From the NCBI RefSeq assembly GCF_928381405.1, contig NZ_CAKMSB010000012.1, forward strand, positions 1-64,000: DNA of 64,000 nt, read 5' to 3'. The first letter of the stretch is position 1, and each line of letters begins with the position of its first letter. Source of the stretch: Rothia nasisuis. Lineage in GTDB: Bacteria > Actinomycetota > Actinomycetes > Actinomycetales > Micrococcaceae. Positions 26,597-35,797 of the stretch are shown here, piece after piece. A program made the translations under genes and the position numbers. The notes under the pieces were generated by a model. The model saw only the letters and a program-made list of their open reading frames with translations, was not told the DNA's origin and ran no database searches.

Positions 26597-27580
26597 CTAA
26601 TTCGCTCGCCCATCAAACAGGCTGGTCACTGACCCTTCATCAAAAACTTCTTTGATAGCGCGCGCCAGCAAGGGCGCAATTGACAGAACAGTGAGATTAT
26701 CGAACACCTGCTCGGGTTTCAACGGCAAGGTATTCGTAACAACAACCTCACTGGCACCGCAGTTACCCAAGCGCTCGGCGGCAGGGTCAGAAAAGACCGC
26801 GTGGGTGGCCGCAATGATGACGTCCTTAGCGCCGTTCTCCTTAAGAACGCGAACAGCGCCAGCAATCGTGCCGCCGGTGTCAATCATGTCATCGATGAGC
26901 ACACAGGTGCGGCCCTCAATATCGCCCACAACGGTCTTTGATACAGCCTGGTTAGGCACGTTAACATCGCGGGTTTTATGGACGAACGCCAGAGGGGCAC
27001 CCCCCAACAACTCGGCCCACTGCTCAGCTACACGCACACGCCCGGTATCAGGCGACACCACGGTGACGTTGCCGGTATCAACCTTACTAGCCACATACTC
27101 AGCGAGCAGAGGAATAGCCATCAGATGGTCCACCGGCCCGTCGAAGAAACCCTGAATCTGGGCGGTGTGAAGATCAACACTCATCAGACGGTCAGCGCCA
27201 GCGGTCTTATACAAATCAGAAACCAGGCGAGCTGAGATAGGCTCACGGCCCTTATGCTTCTTATCCTGGCGGGCGTAGGGGTAAAAAGGCGAAACAACAG
27301 TAATAGAGCGTGCTGAGGCTCGCTTAAGCGAGTCAATCATAATCAGTTGCTCCATGATGGCATCGTTAATCGGCGCCGGGTGCGACTGGATCACGAAAGC
27401 GTCCTTACCTCGCACCGATTCGTTAAACCGAACATAGGTCTCACCGTTGGCGAAGGTATAGGCAGATGAAGGAAGAACCTCATTCCCCAGTTCTGCTGCA
27501 ATCTGCTCAGCAAGCTCAGGGTGGGCGCGGCCTGAGACCAAGGCCATCTTCTTTTCACCTGGATTCGTAATCTCAGTCAT
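26597..27580 (-). CDS. prs: Ribose-phosphate pyrophosphokinase
   Basis: Prs makes phosphoribosyl pyrophosphate from ribose-5-phosphate and ATP, the precursor for purines, pyrimidines, histidine and NAD. The 327-residue product has FANGETYVRFNESVRG, the YARQDKKHKGREPI catalytic flexible loop region, SPDTGRVRVAEQWAE and the PRPP-binding VLIDDMIDTGGTI. Length is normal. It lies five bases after glmU, an arrangement widely conserved in Gram-positive bacteria. Confidence 0.97.
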   Translation of the reverse strand: MTEITNPGEKKMALVSGRAHPELAEQIAAELGNEVLPSSAYTFANGETYVRFNESVRGKDAFVIQSHPAPINDAIMEQLIMIDSLKRASARSITVVSPFYPYARQDKKHKGREPISARLVSDLYKTAGADRLMSVDLHTAQIQGFFDGPVDHLMAIPLLAEYVASKVDTGNVTVVSPDTGRVRVAEQWAELLGGAPLAFVHKTRDVNVPNQAVSKTVVGDIEGRTCVLIDDMIDTGGTIAGAVRVLKENGAKDVIIAATHAVFSDPAAERLGNCGASEVVVTNTLPLKPEQVFDNLTVLSIAPLLARAIKEVFDEGSVTSLFDGRAN

Positions 27581-27585
27581 TACTG

Positions 27586-29061
27586 CTATTCGCTTTCCTT
27601 AACTGATTCGGTCGACTCCGCATCAAGCGCAGCCTGCGCTGCCTCTGCGGCCTCAGTACCTGCTCTTTGTGTAATAACCCAACGCTCAATATTGCGCTGA
27701 GGGGCCTCGTTAATTGCTAGGGCGCCAGCGGGGACGTCCTTGCGAATCACGGTTCCAGCTCCAGAATACGCCCCGTCACCGATATGTACGGGTGCGACAT
27801 ACATGTTGTCTGAACCCATGCGAACATTATTACCCACCGTTGAGCGGTGCTTGTTCACGCCGTCGTAGTTAACAAAGACCGAGGCCGCACCAATATTAGA
27901 ATTCTCCCCGATGGTTACGTCTCCCGCGTAGGAAAGGTGAGGAAGTTTAGAGCCCGCGCCAATTTCGGCGTTTTTAGTCTCCACGAAAGTGCCGATTTTG
28001 CCCTGGGGGCCTAGCTTGGTGCCGGGGCGCAGATAGGCGAAAGGACCCACGGTGGCACCGGTAGCAATCTCTGAATCTGACCCCTCAGTCCGAGAGACGG
28101 TGACCTTCTCACCCACCCGAACATTGGTCAGGGTGGTATCCGGGCCAATGACGGATCCGGTGGCTATATGGGTGGTGCCTCGCAGGTGGGTGCCGGGCAA
28201 AATGGTCACATCGTTCTCAAGGGTGACGGTGACATCAATCCAGGTGGACTCGGGATCAACAATTGTTACGCCAGCAACCATGTGCGCGTGGGTAATACGG
28301 TCGTTGAGCTTACGCCCCAGCTGAGCCAGCTGAACACGGTCGTTCGCCCCCTCTACCTCCCAGCGGTCTTCAATATCGAGTGCGCTGGTGCGGTAGCCGT
28401 CTTCACGGGCGATAGACAGCACATCGGTGATGTACTTCTCACCCTGGGCGTTATCGGTGGTGACGCGGGTCAGCGAATCACGCAGAACCTTCGCGTCAAA
28501 AGCGTAAATACCGGAGTTTATTTCGGTGATTGCTAGCTGCTCATCGGTAGCGTCCTTGGCCTCAACGATAGCGGTGACCTCACCAGCTTCATTGCGGACG
28601 ATGCGCCCGTAGGAACCGGGATCTTCAATGTGGGTGGTCAGAACAGTGACGGCGTTCCTCCCTTCTTCGTGGAAGGCAATGAGCTGGCGCAGAGTCTCGG
28701 CCTTCAGCAGGGGAACGTCGCCGTAGGTCACCACCACGGTGCCCTCAACCTCACCCGAGTGGGCATCCAAGCCCAGCAGACCCACTTCGACGGCGCGCCC
28801 GGTGCCGGGAACCTCGTCCTGGTCAACAATGGTGACCTCTGGGTCAAAGTCTGTCACATGAGCTGCGACCTTATCGCGCTGATGACGAACGACGACCGCC
28901 AGGTTCTCTGGCTCTAACTCACGAGCTACAGCAACTGCGTGCTCAACCATGGAACGCCCGCCGAGGGTATGCATCACCTTAGGGGTAGCAGATTTCATGC
29001 GGGTTCCAGCTCCAGCAGCTAGAACGATAACAGCAGATGGAACTGAAGCAACAGCGGTCAC
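27586..29061 (-). CDS. glmU: Bifunctional GlmU: GlcNAc-1-P uridyltransferase/GlcN-1-P acetyltransferase
   Basis: GlmU makes UDP-GlcNAc for peptidoglycan and surface glycans. The 491-residue product has the uridyltransferase signature LAAGAGTRMKSATPKV near residue 14, GDVPLL and the EINSGIYAF block. A left-handed beta-helix acetyltransferase domain follows (GPFAYLRPGTKLG, HLSYAGDVTIGENSNIGA) with the family's active-site residues in place. The start is GTG at 29061 behind AAGGAG at eight bases; longer frames would run through the tRNA gene. The C-terminal tail is Ala/Glu-rich, as in other actinobacteria. prs follows. Confidence 0.96.
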   Translation of the reverse strand: MTAVASVPSAVIVLAAGAGTRMKSATPKVMHTLGGRSMVEHAVAVARELEPENLAVVVRHQRDKVAAHVTDFDPEVTIVDQDEVPGTGRAVEVGLLGLDAHSGEVEGTVVVTYGDVPLLKAETLRQLIAFHEEGRNAVTVLTTHIEDPGSYGRIVRNEAGEVTAIVEAKDATDEQLAITEINSGIYAFDAKVLRDSLTRVTTDNAQGEKYITDVLSIAREDGYRTSALDIEDRWEVEGANDRVQLAQLGRKLNDRITHAHMVAGVTIVDPESTWIDVTVTLENDVTILPGTHLRGTTHIATGSVIGPDTTLTNVRVGEKVTVSRTEGSDSEIATGATVGPFAYLRPGTKLGPQGKIGTFVETKNAEIGAGSKLPHLSYAGDVTIGENSNIGAASVFVNYDGVNKHRSTVGNNVRMGSDNMYVAPVHIGDGAYSGAGTVIRKDVPAGALAINEAPQRNIERWVITQRAGTEAAEAAQAALDAESTESVKESE

Positions 29062-29122
29062 GAGGGGCACTCCTTGAGCAAACGAGACCCCCTGTAGCTT
29101 GCGAGATGGTAGGGGTCTTGAG

Positions 29123-29194
29123 CTCCGCCACAAGGACTCGAACCTTGAATAACGGCTCCAAAGGCCGCTGTGTTGCCAATTACACCATGGCGGA
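29123..29194 (-). tRNA. tRNA-Gln (UUG)
   Basis: The minus strand has a full 72-base cloverleaf. The acceptor arm TCCGCCA/TGGCGGA is followed by discriminator G, the anticodon arm is CGGC-CTTTGGA-GCCG with anticodon TTG, and the T arm contains GGTTCGAGTCC. CCA is not encoded. It lies about 60 bases upstream of glmU on the same strand. Confidence 0.95.
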
Positions 29195-29326
29195 TTGTCT
29201 ATTACACACATCGCACCCGCCGGGTGACGGCGCACGCAATGAACGAATCACGATACTACCAAGTCTTGGCCTCAGAACGAAACAGCTACGCCCAACGTCT
29301 CGATAGGTTAGATAGCTACAGTAGGG

Positions 29327-29917
29327 TCAGGTGCCAAGCCAGGGGATGATTTTAGTGAGTGCCCCCTCAACCTCTTCCACAGCCACACGAGCCGCTTGAG
29401 GCCCCCTCTGATAGGGGTCAGCTATCCCGTCTTCTTTCAGCGGAGACTCATCTAGTCGGTACATGAAGGAGACAGGGTCAGTGCGCCTACCGGTGTGTGC
29501 TTTGACCCGCGCCATCTGCTTCAATAGATGAATCTTTGACCGGTACTGCGGCCACTCCCTCACAAGCCAGTTCAGGTGTTCCTTTTCCATGACCAGAACC
29601 AGTGTTGATTCGGCAAGAAGCGCACCCGTGACCTGCTTAGCCCGATGGTTCTGAAACTGAACACCGCGTGCGGCAAGTTCACGGTCAATGTGGGGGGCCA
29701 CCCCCGCTCCTACAACGGCTCCGGTACCAGCGCTATCGAAACGCCAGGCCGACTCAGGGCTCGAAAGCTGATTCGCCAGATACTGGGCGGAAGCAGAGCG
29801 CGCAATATTACCCGTGCACACAAACAAAATTTTTTTGTGGGTGGGGCTATCTGAGCGTTCCTCAGCCGGTGCGGGTGCTCTCTTTCTCAGCAGAGACCCC
29901 ACATTGAACTGCGCCAT
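29327..29917 (-). CDS. Low-molecular-weight protein-tyrosine phosphatase
   Basis: The 196-residue protein has the LMW-PTP P-loop CTGNIARS (Cys34 nucleophile, Arg40) in a typical ILFVCTGNIARSASAQYL context, and the general-acid Asp in ADPYQRG near residue 170. A 25-residue N-terminal extension is unconserved. Such enzymes (Wzb/PtpB type) dephosphorylate BY-kinases that control polysaccharide synthesis, and this one could act on the kinase encoded at 9759. The mycothiol-dependent arsenate reductases share this fold and remain an alternative. Confidence 0.85.
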   Translation of the reverse strand: MAQFNVGSLLRKRAPAPAEERSDSPTHKKILFVCTGNIARSASAQYLANQLSSPESAWRFDSAGTGAVVGAGVAPHIDRELAARGVQFQNHRAKQVTGALLAESTLVLVMEKEHLNWLVREWPQYRSKIHLLKQMARVKAHTGRRTDPVSFMYRLDESPLKEDGIADPYQRGPQAARVAVEEVEGALTKIIPWLGT

Positions 29918-30127
29918 GCCGCTCCAATCTAATTCTGAAAACTTTTCCTCAAGACTTATACAAAAGCCCAGTTGACTAGCACAGTGGCTACTGCCACCTC
30001 GTTCAATGTATGAATTCTACCCGCAGTTCTCGCATGCGCCTATCAGAATGTAGACACTTTCACCGGCATTTTATGTGCAAAATAACACGAAGTGGCAGGT
30101 AAATTACCGACCTTGTAGCCTAGAAGG

Positions 30128-31957
30128 GTGGCACATCTACTTGGCGGCGAAGACCTGCACATCGAATTTCCTACCCGAACTATCTTTGAGGGCATTACCA
30201 TTGGCCTGAATGAGGGCGACCGTATTGGCATTGTAGGCCGCAACGGTGACGGCAAATCAACCCTGCTTGCACTACTGGGCGGCAGGTTAGCGCCCGACTC
30301 AGGTAAGGTAACCGCCCGGTCGGGCACACGTATTGGCTTTCTGACCCAGACCGATACACTTGATGACGCCTTGACCGTAGGCCAGGCTATCGTGGGTGAT
30401 ACACCCGAGTACCGGTGGGCCTCTGACGCTAAAATCCGCGATGTTATCGCTGGGCTCGTCTCTGACCTCAGCTGGGAGGCCCCCGTAGGTTCGCTCTCCG
30501 GCGGTCAGCGGCGGCGCGTTTCTCTCGCGGCCCTGCTGGCTGGCGACTGGGACGTCCTGATGCTCGATGAGCCCACCAACCACCTTGACGTTGAAGCTAT
30601 CACCTGGCTGGCCAACCACCTCAAGGGCCGCTGGCCCAAAAATTCCGGGGGGCTACTCACAGTCACCCACGACCGCTGGTTCCTCGACGAAATTTGCACC
30701 AAGACCTGGGAGGTTCACGATGGGCTCGTTGAACCCTTCGAGGGAGGCTACGCGGCCTATATTCTGCAGCGGGTGGAACGTGACCGCCAGGCCGCTGCCA
30801 CCGAAGCTAAACGTCAGAACCTCATGCGCAAGGAGCTGGCCTGGCTACGCCGTGGCGCACCGGCGCGGACGTCCAAGCCCAAGTTCCGTATAGATGCCGC
30901 CAACGCCCTCATCGCCGATGTGCCCCCGGTGCGCAACAAGGTTGAGCTGACGCAGATGGCGGTTTCGCGCCTGGGCAAGGACGTGGTGGATATAGAGGAT
31001 GTGGACGTCAGCTACCCCGATGCCCACTCCCCGGAAGGGGCTAAGGAGGTGCTGAAGAGGGTAACCTGGCGCATTGCACCGGGCGAACGTACCGGAATCA
31101 TGGGCGTGAACGGGGCCGGCAAATCGACTCTACTAGGCCTGGTCACCGGAGCAGTTACCCCCACGCGGGGGCGGGTAAAGCGCGGCACAACAGTCAAAGT
31201 TGCCACCCTGACCCAGCAGCTGGACGAGCTACGCGAAGTTGAGAACGACCGTGTTTCAGACGTGATTGGGCGTAGACGCACCTCGTACGTTGCCGGGGGC
31301 AAGGAGATGACCCCCGGTCAGCTTTTGGAGCGCCTGGGGTTCACCTCAGCCCAGCTTGCTACGCCGGTGAAGGATCTTTCAGGCGGTCAGAAGCGCCGCC
31401 TACAGTTACTCCTGATTCTGCTTGATGAGCCCAATGTGCTCATTCTCGATGAGCCTTCCAATGACCTCGACACCGATATGTTGGCAGCTATGGAGGACCT
31501 GCTAGATACCTGGCCAGGCACCCTGCTCGTAGTTTCACACGACCGCTACCTGATGGAGCGTGTGACCGACCAGCAGTACGCCCTCATAGATGGGCATGTG
31601 CGGCACCTACCCGGCGGGGTAGACGAGTACCTACAACTCTCGGTGGCGGCAGCTGACGCACCATCTACCCGGGCTGTGGACTCCTCACCCCTGGGCAAGC
31701 AGGGAACCGCCACTACAGATTCTGTGCCCAAGGCCAGCGGGGCAGAGATACGAGCGGCTCAGAAGGAAATCAACCAGATTGACCGTAAGCTCGGCAAACT
31801 CGCCGACCAAAAGGCCAGGCTCGATGAAAAAATGGCAGAGCATCACCACTCGGATTACGAGGGGCTGGCAGCGCTTTCAGCAGAGCGGCAGTCCGTTCAG
31901 GACGAAATTGACGGGCTAGAGATGCGGTGGATAGAGCTGAGCGAGATTGTTGGGTAA
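30128..31957 (+). CDS. ABC-F family ATPase
   Basis: This 609-residue protein has two ABC domains and no membrane segment, the ABC-F type that acts on ribosomes. The first domain has Walker A GRNGDGKST (37-45), signature LSGGQRRR and Walker B DVLMLDEPTNH. The second has GVNGAGKST, LSGGQKRRLQ and VLILDEPSNDLD. A linker between them and a C-terminal coiled-coil (about 535-605) resemble Uup/EttA-like proteins. It could be a translation factor or give ribosome protection. The start is GTG at 30128 after AGAAGG. Its last codons overlap the longest reading frame of the fucosyltransferase gene. Confidence 0.9.
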   Translation: MAHLLGGEDLHIEFPTRTIFEGITIGLNEGDRIGIVGRNGDGKSTLLALLGGRLAPDSGKVTARSGTRIGFLTQTDTLDDALTVGQAIVGDTPEYRWASDAKIRDVIAGLVSDLSWEAPVGSLSGGQRRRVSLAALLAGDWDVLMLDEPTNHLDVEAITWLANHLKGRWPKNSGGLLTVTHDRWFLDEICTKTWEVHDGLVEPFEGGYAAYILQRVERDRQAAATEAKRQNLMRKELAWLRRGAPARTSKPKFRIDAANALIADVPPVRNKVELTQMAVSRLGKDVVDIEDVDVSYPDAHSPEGAKEVLKRVTWRIAPGERTGIMGVNGAGKSTLLGLVTGAVTPTRGRVKRGTTVKVATLTQQLDELREVENDRVSDVIGRRRTSYVAGGKEMTPGQLLERLGFTSAQLATPVKDLSGGQKRRLQLLLILLDEPNVLILDEPSNDLDTDMLAAMEDLLDTWPGTLLVVSHDRYLMERVTDQQYALIDGHVRHLPGGVDEYLQLSVAAADAPSTRAVDSSPLGKQGTATTDSVPKASGAEIRAAQKEINQIDRKLGKLADQKARLDEKMAEHHHSDYEGLAALSAERQSVQDEIDGLEMRWIELSEIVG

Positions 31958-31982
31958 GCCTCATAATTGGGATAATAGTTTT

Positions 31983-32807
31983 GTGAACCCCAGAAATTTT
32001 TTAAAACAGACTGTGTTTCTGCCCCTCGGTCGGGCTCTAGGTTACCCCGAAATTCAGCACGCATCGCCCCTCATTAACGGCGGCAATTTTCTTTACTACT
32101 GGTTGTATGCATATAACCAGGAAGGCCGAGGAATACAAACCAGGGTGCAAGAGCGTGAACGTATTCTCGTGTGGTTTGAGCAGTTCCCCTGGCTCAAAAA
32201 ATACTCTGTCCGCCCAAAGCTCCCCCATCGTTTGCTCTCTGCCTGGAACGGTACATCGCCAGATATTCTGGGGCGTGACTTCACCGCAGAACAACTCCAG
32301 AACTTCTGCCGAGAGCTTCTAGAATCGTCGCCGGCTTTCATGGCCAAGGTAGAAGGCTACAGGGCCTTACTCGGTGAAAAAACCTGCCTGATTAATATTC
32401 GCCGCGGTGACTACTATCAGCACCAGCACCTCATTGACCAGTACGGCCTTGACAACGAAAAATACGTGGTTGCTGCGCTCGGTCTGCTACCAGAGAGCTA
32501 CACACGTTTCTGCCTTGTATCAGATGATATTGGCTGGTGCCAGGAATATATCACCCCGCTCATCCCCGGTGAGGTTTTCTACAACCACAACCGGCAGGAC
32601 ATGTTCGACGACCTGGCCCTGCTCACCGCCGCGCCCGCCCTCGTCCTTGCCAATTCAACCTTCTCCTTTTGGGGTGGGCACCTGGGTGACACGCTCAACC
32701 CCCAGCGCCTGGTACTCGCCCCTCCCTACCACTTCAAGAACCCTGACGGCAGCTATAACAGGGAGCGCTTTGACCGGTCATGGGCGGTCGTTGAAATCAG
32801 TGAGTAG
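31983..32807 (+). CDS. GT11 family alpha-1,2-fucosyltransferase-like
   Basis: This is an inverting GT-B-like transferase of about 274 residues. The motif CLINIRRGDYY is the HxRRxD-type donor-binding signature of GT11. It is followed by FCLVSDDIGWCQEY and the LANSTFSFWGGHL block, also diagnostic of GT11. The donor in this family is GDP-fucose, but no GDP-fucose genes (gmd, fcl) are in the window. The start is placed at GTG 31983; a TTG at 31947 would add 12 residues and overlap the ABC-F gene by 11 bases. Base composition and context mark the start of a second glycan block. Confidence 0.82.
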   Translation: MNPRNFLKQTVFLPLGRALGYPEIQHASPLINGGNFLYYWLYAYNQEGRGIQTRVQERERILVWFEQFPWLKKYSVRPKLPHRLLSAWNGTSPDILGRDFTAEQLQNFCRELLESSPAFMAKVEGYRALLGEKTCLINIRRGDYYQHQHLIDQYGLDNEKYVVAALGLLPESYTRFCLVSDDIGWCQEYITPLIPGEVFYNHNRQDMFDDLALLTAAPALVLANSTFSFWGGHLGDTLNPQRLVLAPPYHFKNPDGSYNRERFDRSWAVVEISE

Positions 32808-32811
32808 CGGT

Positions 32812-32828
32812 GAGGCTTATTCAAAAAG
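32812..32828. repeat. Solo arm of the palindromic element family (copy 6)
   Basis: GAGGCTTATTCAAAA at 32812-32826 matches the arm of the family, five bases after the fucosyltransferase stop codon. No matching right arm is seen before the next gene, so this is a solo or eroded copy. Confidence 0.5.
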
Positions 32829-32899
32829 CCTCCCTCACCCACCATTACCTGTGCCACGGAATAGCGAGCAAAACCGATGAATACCAAGAAAGAGCCGAG

Positions 32900-33928
32900 A
32901 TGGCAAAGATAGCAGTCCTCTGCGGAGGCAAAGCAAGTGATGGCCCCTACGGCATAGATCTTATGTCCCGAGAGCTCGGGCATTCCTTACTAGAAGTCCC
33001 TAGCGCTCACACTCCAGCCCATATCAAGCTCAGGGACGTGCTTGAGCACAGGTTAGGGTTCCCCTTAGACAAGGCCGTCCGCTCCGTGCCGCGTATAGCG
33101 TCAGCCGACGTACTTTTTTGTTTTCTTGAGAGTTTCGCTGTTTTTCCTTCACTGCTCAAACAGAAGAAAATACCGCCCTTCGCTAACACTCCCTTAGCCA
33201 TGATTTCATGCTGGTTAGCCGAAGAAATCCGCCACCTGCCCCAGAGTGAGAGAGCACAGCTCGTTAAAACATATGCCGGGGTTGATCTTAACTTTGTTTT
33301 GAGTGGCAACCAGATAGATATTCTGGTTGACTCGGGGTTCGCTGAGGATAGGGTCGAAAGCGTCAACTTCGGGTTCGCCCCTGAACTCTTTTCATATGAG
33401 GCGGGCGCGCAACGGCCCCTCCAGCTTTCAGCCCTGGGGTTTGATCGGGGTAGAGACTACAGGACTCTGATTGAAGCAGTTCGGCCTCTCTCTATTGAGC
33501 TTAATCTCTACACTCGACCCGAAATCATCGAGGGTATCGACCTGCCCGAGAACGTGCGCTTTCACGGCACCGTTCCCTTTGAAGCCTATATTGAGGTCTT
33601 GCACTCATCAGATATGGTTGCAGTGCCCACCGTTGAACTGGCCTACCCTACCGGGCAAACGGTCGCCTTAGAAGCTGCCGCCACGGGGGCTGCCCTGCTT
33701 CTGACGGATTCCCGGGCAATGCGCTACTACTTTAGCGACGACACGGCCTGTTTTATTGGCCAAGGAGACGTTGAAGGGTGGCGAAGGGCTATCACCGATT
33801 TAGCACAAAGCCCCGAACATCGAAGGGCCATAGGTGCGCGGGCAGCTCACCACGTTCACGCCAACCTCAAGTATATTGACATGTGGACGGCTATAGAAAA
33901 AGCCTTCGCAAGAAGAGGCTGGATATAG
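32900..33928 (+). CDS. GT4-like glycosyltransferase
   Basis: This is a predicted GT-B enzyme of about 342 residues. The N-terminal KIAVLCGGKASDGPYGIDLMSREL has the acceptor-domain loop. The C-terminal half (LQLSALGFDRGRDYRTLIEAV, VRFHGTVPFEAYIEVLHSSD, VPTVELAYPTGQTVALEAA) is a divergent donor domain with Glu in the usual place. The start is set at ATG 32900 behind AGAAAGAG; a longer frame from 32810 would translate the solo palindromic arm and is unlikely. The substrate is unknown. Confidence 0.75.
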   Translation: MAKIAVLCGGKASDGPYGIDLMSRELGHSLLEVPSAHTPAHIKLRDVLEHRLGFPLDKAVRSVPRIASADVLFCFLESFAVFPSLLKQKKIPPFANTPLAMISCWLAEEIRHLPQSERAQLVKTYAGVDLNFVLSGNQIDILVDSGFAEDRVESVNFGFAPELFSYEAGAQRPLQLSALGFDRGRDYRTLIEAVRPLSIELNLYTRPEIIEGIDLPENVRFHGTVPFEAYIEVLHSSDMVAVPTVELAYPTGQTVALEAAATGAALLLTDSRAMRYYFSDDTACFIGQGDVEGWRRAITDLAQSPEHRRAIGARAAHHVHANLKYIDMWTAIEKAFARRGWI

Positions 33929-33981
33929 CAGCCTTCTCTCACTCCCCCTCCCCTAAAACAAAATACTAGGTAGATTCCCCC

Positions 33982-35010
33982 ATGTACCAGGCTAGTGTCA
34001 TCATCCCGGCTCATAACGCAGAAAGTACCATCGCGCTCACTCTCGAATCACTCTTTAATCAGTACAGCGACGGTGAAACCCCGGCACAAATTCAGGTGAT
34101 TGTTTCTGACAACGGTTCAACGGACCGCACACGGGCCGTCGTTGAACAATTTGCAGCTGAACGCCTACCCCCGCACCTCGGATCGGTCTCTGTTGTTGAT
34201 TCTTCTCACCTGGCTAACGCGAACTATGCCCGTAACGTCGCCGCCCGGTATGCTCACGCAGATTACCTGCTCTTTTGCGATGCTGACGATGTGGTTGGTT
34301 ACTACTGGCTTGATGCGGCGCTCAAAGCTTTTGAATCGACCCCTGTTTTTACGGGCATAGCTGAAAATATCAACGACTACAGCTACCCCAGTACCGTGAG
34401 CGAGACACGAGATATCTTTGATTGGCGCGGGCGGGGTGCAGAGCTGGTTCTACGCGAAAACCAGCAGCCTGTTTTGCTCGGGGGAAATTTTGGTATCAGT
34501 AAGGAGCTCTTCTATAAGCTCGGAGGCCTTGATGTTGCTGCACCTGCCCAGGCGGACGACGACGAGTTTGCGTTGCGAATACAGGCTACGGGCCGCCCAG
34601 TCCCCATACTGGTCCATTCAGTCATTGGCTACCGTATTCGCACCGGTCTCTCGGACCAACTCTTGCGAGCTCGTCAGGGTGCCTACGCCCGCGCCTGGCT
34701 CTCAGCGGTGTACTCCACCGCCAACCCTGAGCTCGAAAAATCACTCTTCAACCTGGCTAAAACCCATGTGGCGCTCCCTTGCTTAAGGCTCCTCAAACCC
34801 GGTATTGCCCAAGAAGATATTAGAATGCGGCAGGTTGTTGCCAGAGGCTACTTTCACGGCAAGGTTGTGTTTTCTGTAGCCAGAAGAGTCAGACGCGGAA
34901 TCGGGGTGGGCCTTACCTCGCCGCACCAACCTGCCGGGGAGGCTGGCCACCCAACCAGCGGTAGCGAATCACTCCCTCTAGAACACCAACGTTCCACCAA
35001 AACCCCCTAA
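33982..35010 (+). CDS. GT2 family glycosyltransferase
   Basis: This is a 342-residue GT-A enzyme with ASVIIPAHNAESTI, VIVSDNGSTDRTR, LLFCDADDVVG as metal site and PAQADDDEFALRI in the acceptor half. The last about 33 residues (Pro/Ser/Thr-rich) are read through the 3' part of the convergent GT2 gene and look non-native, so the original stop may have been lost. The two genes overlap tail to tail by 98 bases. The fold is related to the genes at 15790 and 34913. Confidence 0.83.
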   Translation: MYQASVIIPAHNAESTIALTLESLFNQYSDGETPAQIQVIVSDNGSTDRTRAVVEQFAAERLPPHLGSVSVVDSSHLANANYARNVAARYAHADYLLFCDADDVVGYYWLDAALKAFESTPVFTGIAENINDYSYPSTVSETRDIFDWRGRGAELVLRENQQPVLLGGNFGISKELFYKLGGLDVAAPAQADDDEFALRIQATGRPVPILVHSVIGYRIRTGLSDQLLRARQGAYARAWLSAVYSTANPELEKSLFNLAKTHVALPCLRLLKPGIAQEDIRMRQVVARGYFHGKVVFSVARRVRRGIGVGLTSPHQPAGEAGHPTSGSESLPLEHQRSTKTP

Positions 35011-35797
35011 TCTGATCCCAGGTGCGCTGCCGTTGAAGAAAAGACCCGGGCATAGCCGTCAGCACCTTTCGTAGCATGAGCTTAAGGCCTGGCACCTGGT
35101 CATCAAACTCGGGTGAAAAATTTTCAGCTAACTGCACCCAGGTACGCCCATAGAGGCGTGACTGGCGAGCTAAACCCCGTGCAGACAAACGCTGCCGGTA
35201 CTGAATCAGAGGTTCTGCCACCCACCCCTGCGCCAACCCCGCCGCAGAAGCCCGCAAACAAAAATCTACTTCTTCATGCCCGCCGACATAGGATTCATCA
35301 AACCCACCGACTGCCGCAAAAGCTGCCCTGGTCATACCCATGCTGCAGCTCAGGGAGTACACACGGCCGTTGAACACATGCGGTTGCTCGCACGAGGCAG
35401 AGCCAGTCTCATAGCGGCCAGACACCTCATTAAAGCGATAGTGATAGTAGCCGCTCCCCACCACATCGGCGCTCTCAAGAGCCTGCACCAGTTTCTCAGC
35501 CCACGTCTCTGCCACGATATCGTCAGCGTCGCACAGAAGAATCACATCATTTTTTGCTGCGTGAATCCCCCTGTTGCGCGCGTAGTTGGGGCCCTGCCGC
35601 TGGCCAGAGTCCACATAAGTGATATTTTTGTGTTTCTCAGAAAAGCTGAGGGCAATATTTTTAGTAGAGTCGGTAGATCCGTTATCTGAAATGATAATTT
35701 CGGGCACCTCAACCGTTCCCCGCAGGAGAGCCTCAAGCTGCTCTGTCAGATAGTCCTCAGCGTTATAGGCGGGAATAACAACGGAGAAATTATTCAT
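34913..35797 (-). CDS. GT2 family glycosyltransferase
   Basis: This is a 294-residue GT-A enzyme: FSVVIPAYNAEDYL, IIISDNGSTDSTK, ILLCDADDIVA, then GGFDESYVGGHEEVDFCLR. The C-terminal part (RTWDQIRGFWWNVGVLEGVIR) is an amphipathic or membrane-associated stretch. The start at ATG 35797 has a GGAGGGG site and overlaps the stop of the preceding GT4 gene by eight bases. It converges with and overlaps the GT2 gene at 33982. Confidence 0.85.
   Translation of the reverse strand: MNNFSVVIPAYNAEDYLTEQLEALLRGTVEVPEIIISDNGSTDSTKNIALSFSEKHKNITYVDSGQRQGPNYARNRGIHAAKNDVILLCDADDIVAETWAEKLVQALESADVVGSGYYHYRFNEVSGRYETGSASCEQPHVFNGRVYSLSCSMGMTRAAFAAVGGFDESYVGGHEEVDFCLRASAAGLAQGWVAEPLIQYRQRLSARGLARQSRLYGRTWVQLAENFSPEFDDQVPGLKLMLRKVLTAMPGSFLQRQRTWDQIRGFWWNVGVLEGVIRYRWLGGQPPRQVGAAR

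Noticed and set aside
29950-29967. CAAGACTTATACAAAAGC upstream of the phosphatase gene resembles the palindrome arm
   Set aside because: There are several mismatches and no second arm; at most an eroded remnant.
30128-31957. ABC-F gene as an antibiotic resistance determinant
   Set aside because: The sequence fits a general Uup/EttA-like housekeeping ABC-F protein, and nothing ties it to a specific resistance class.
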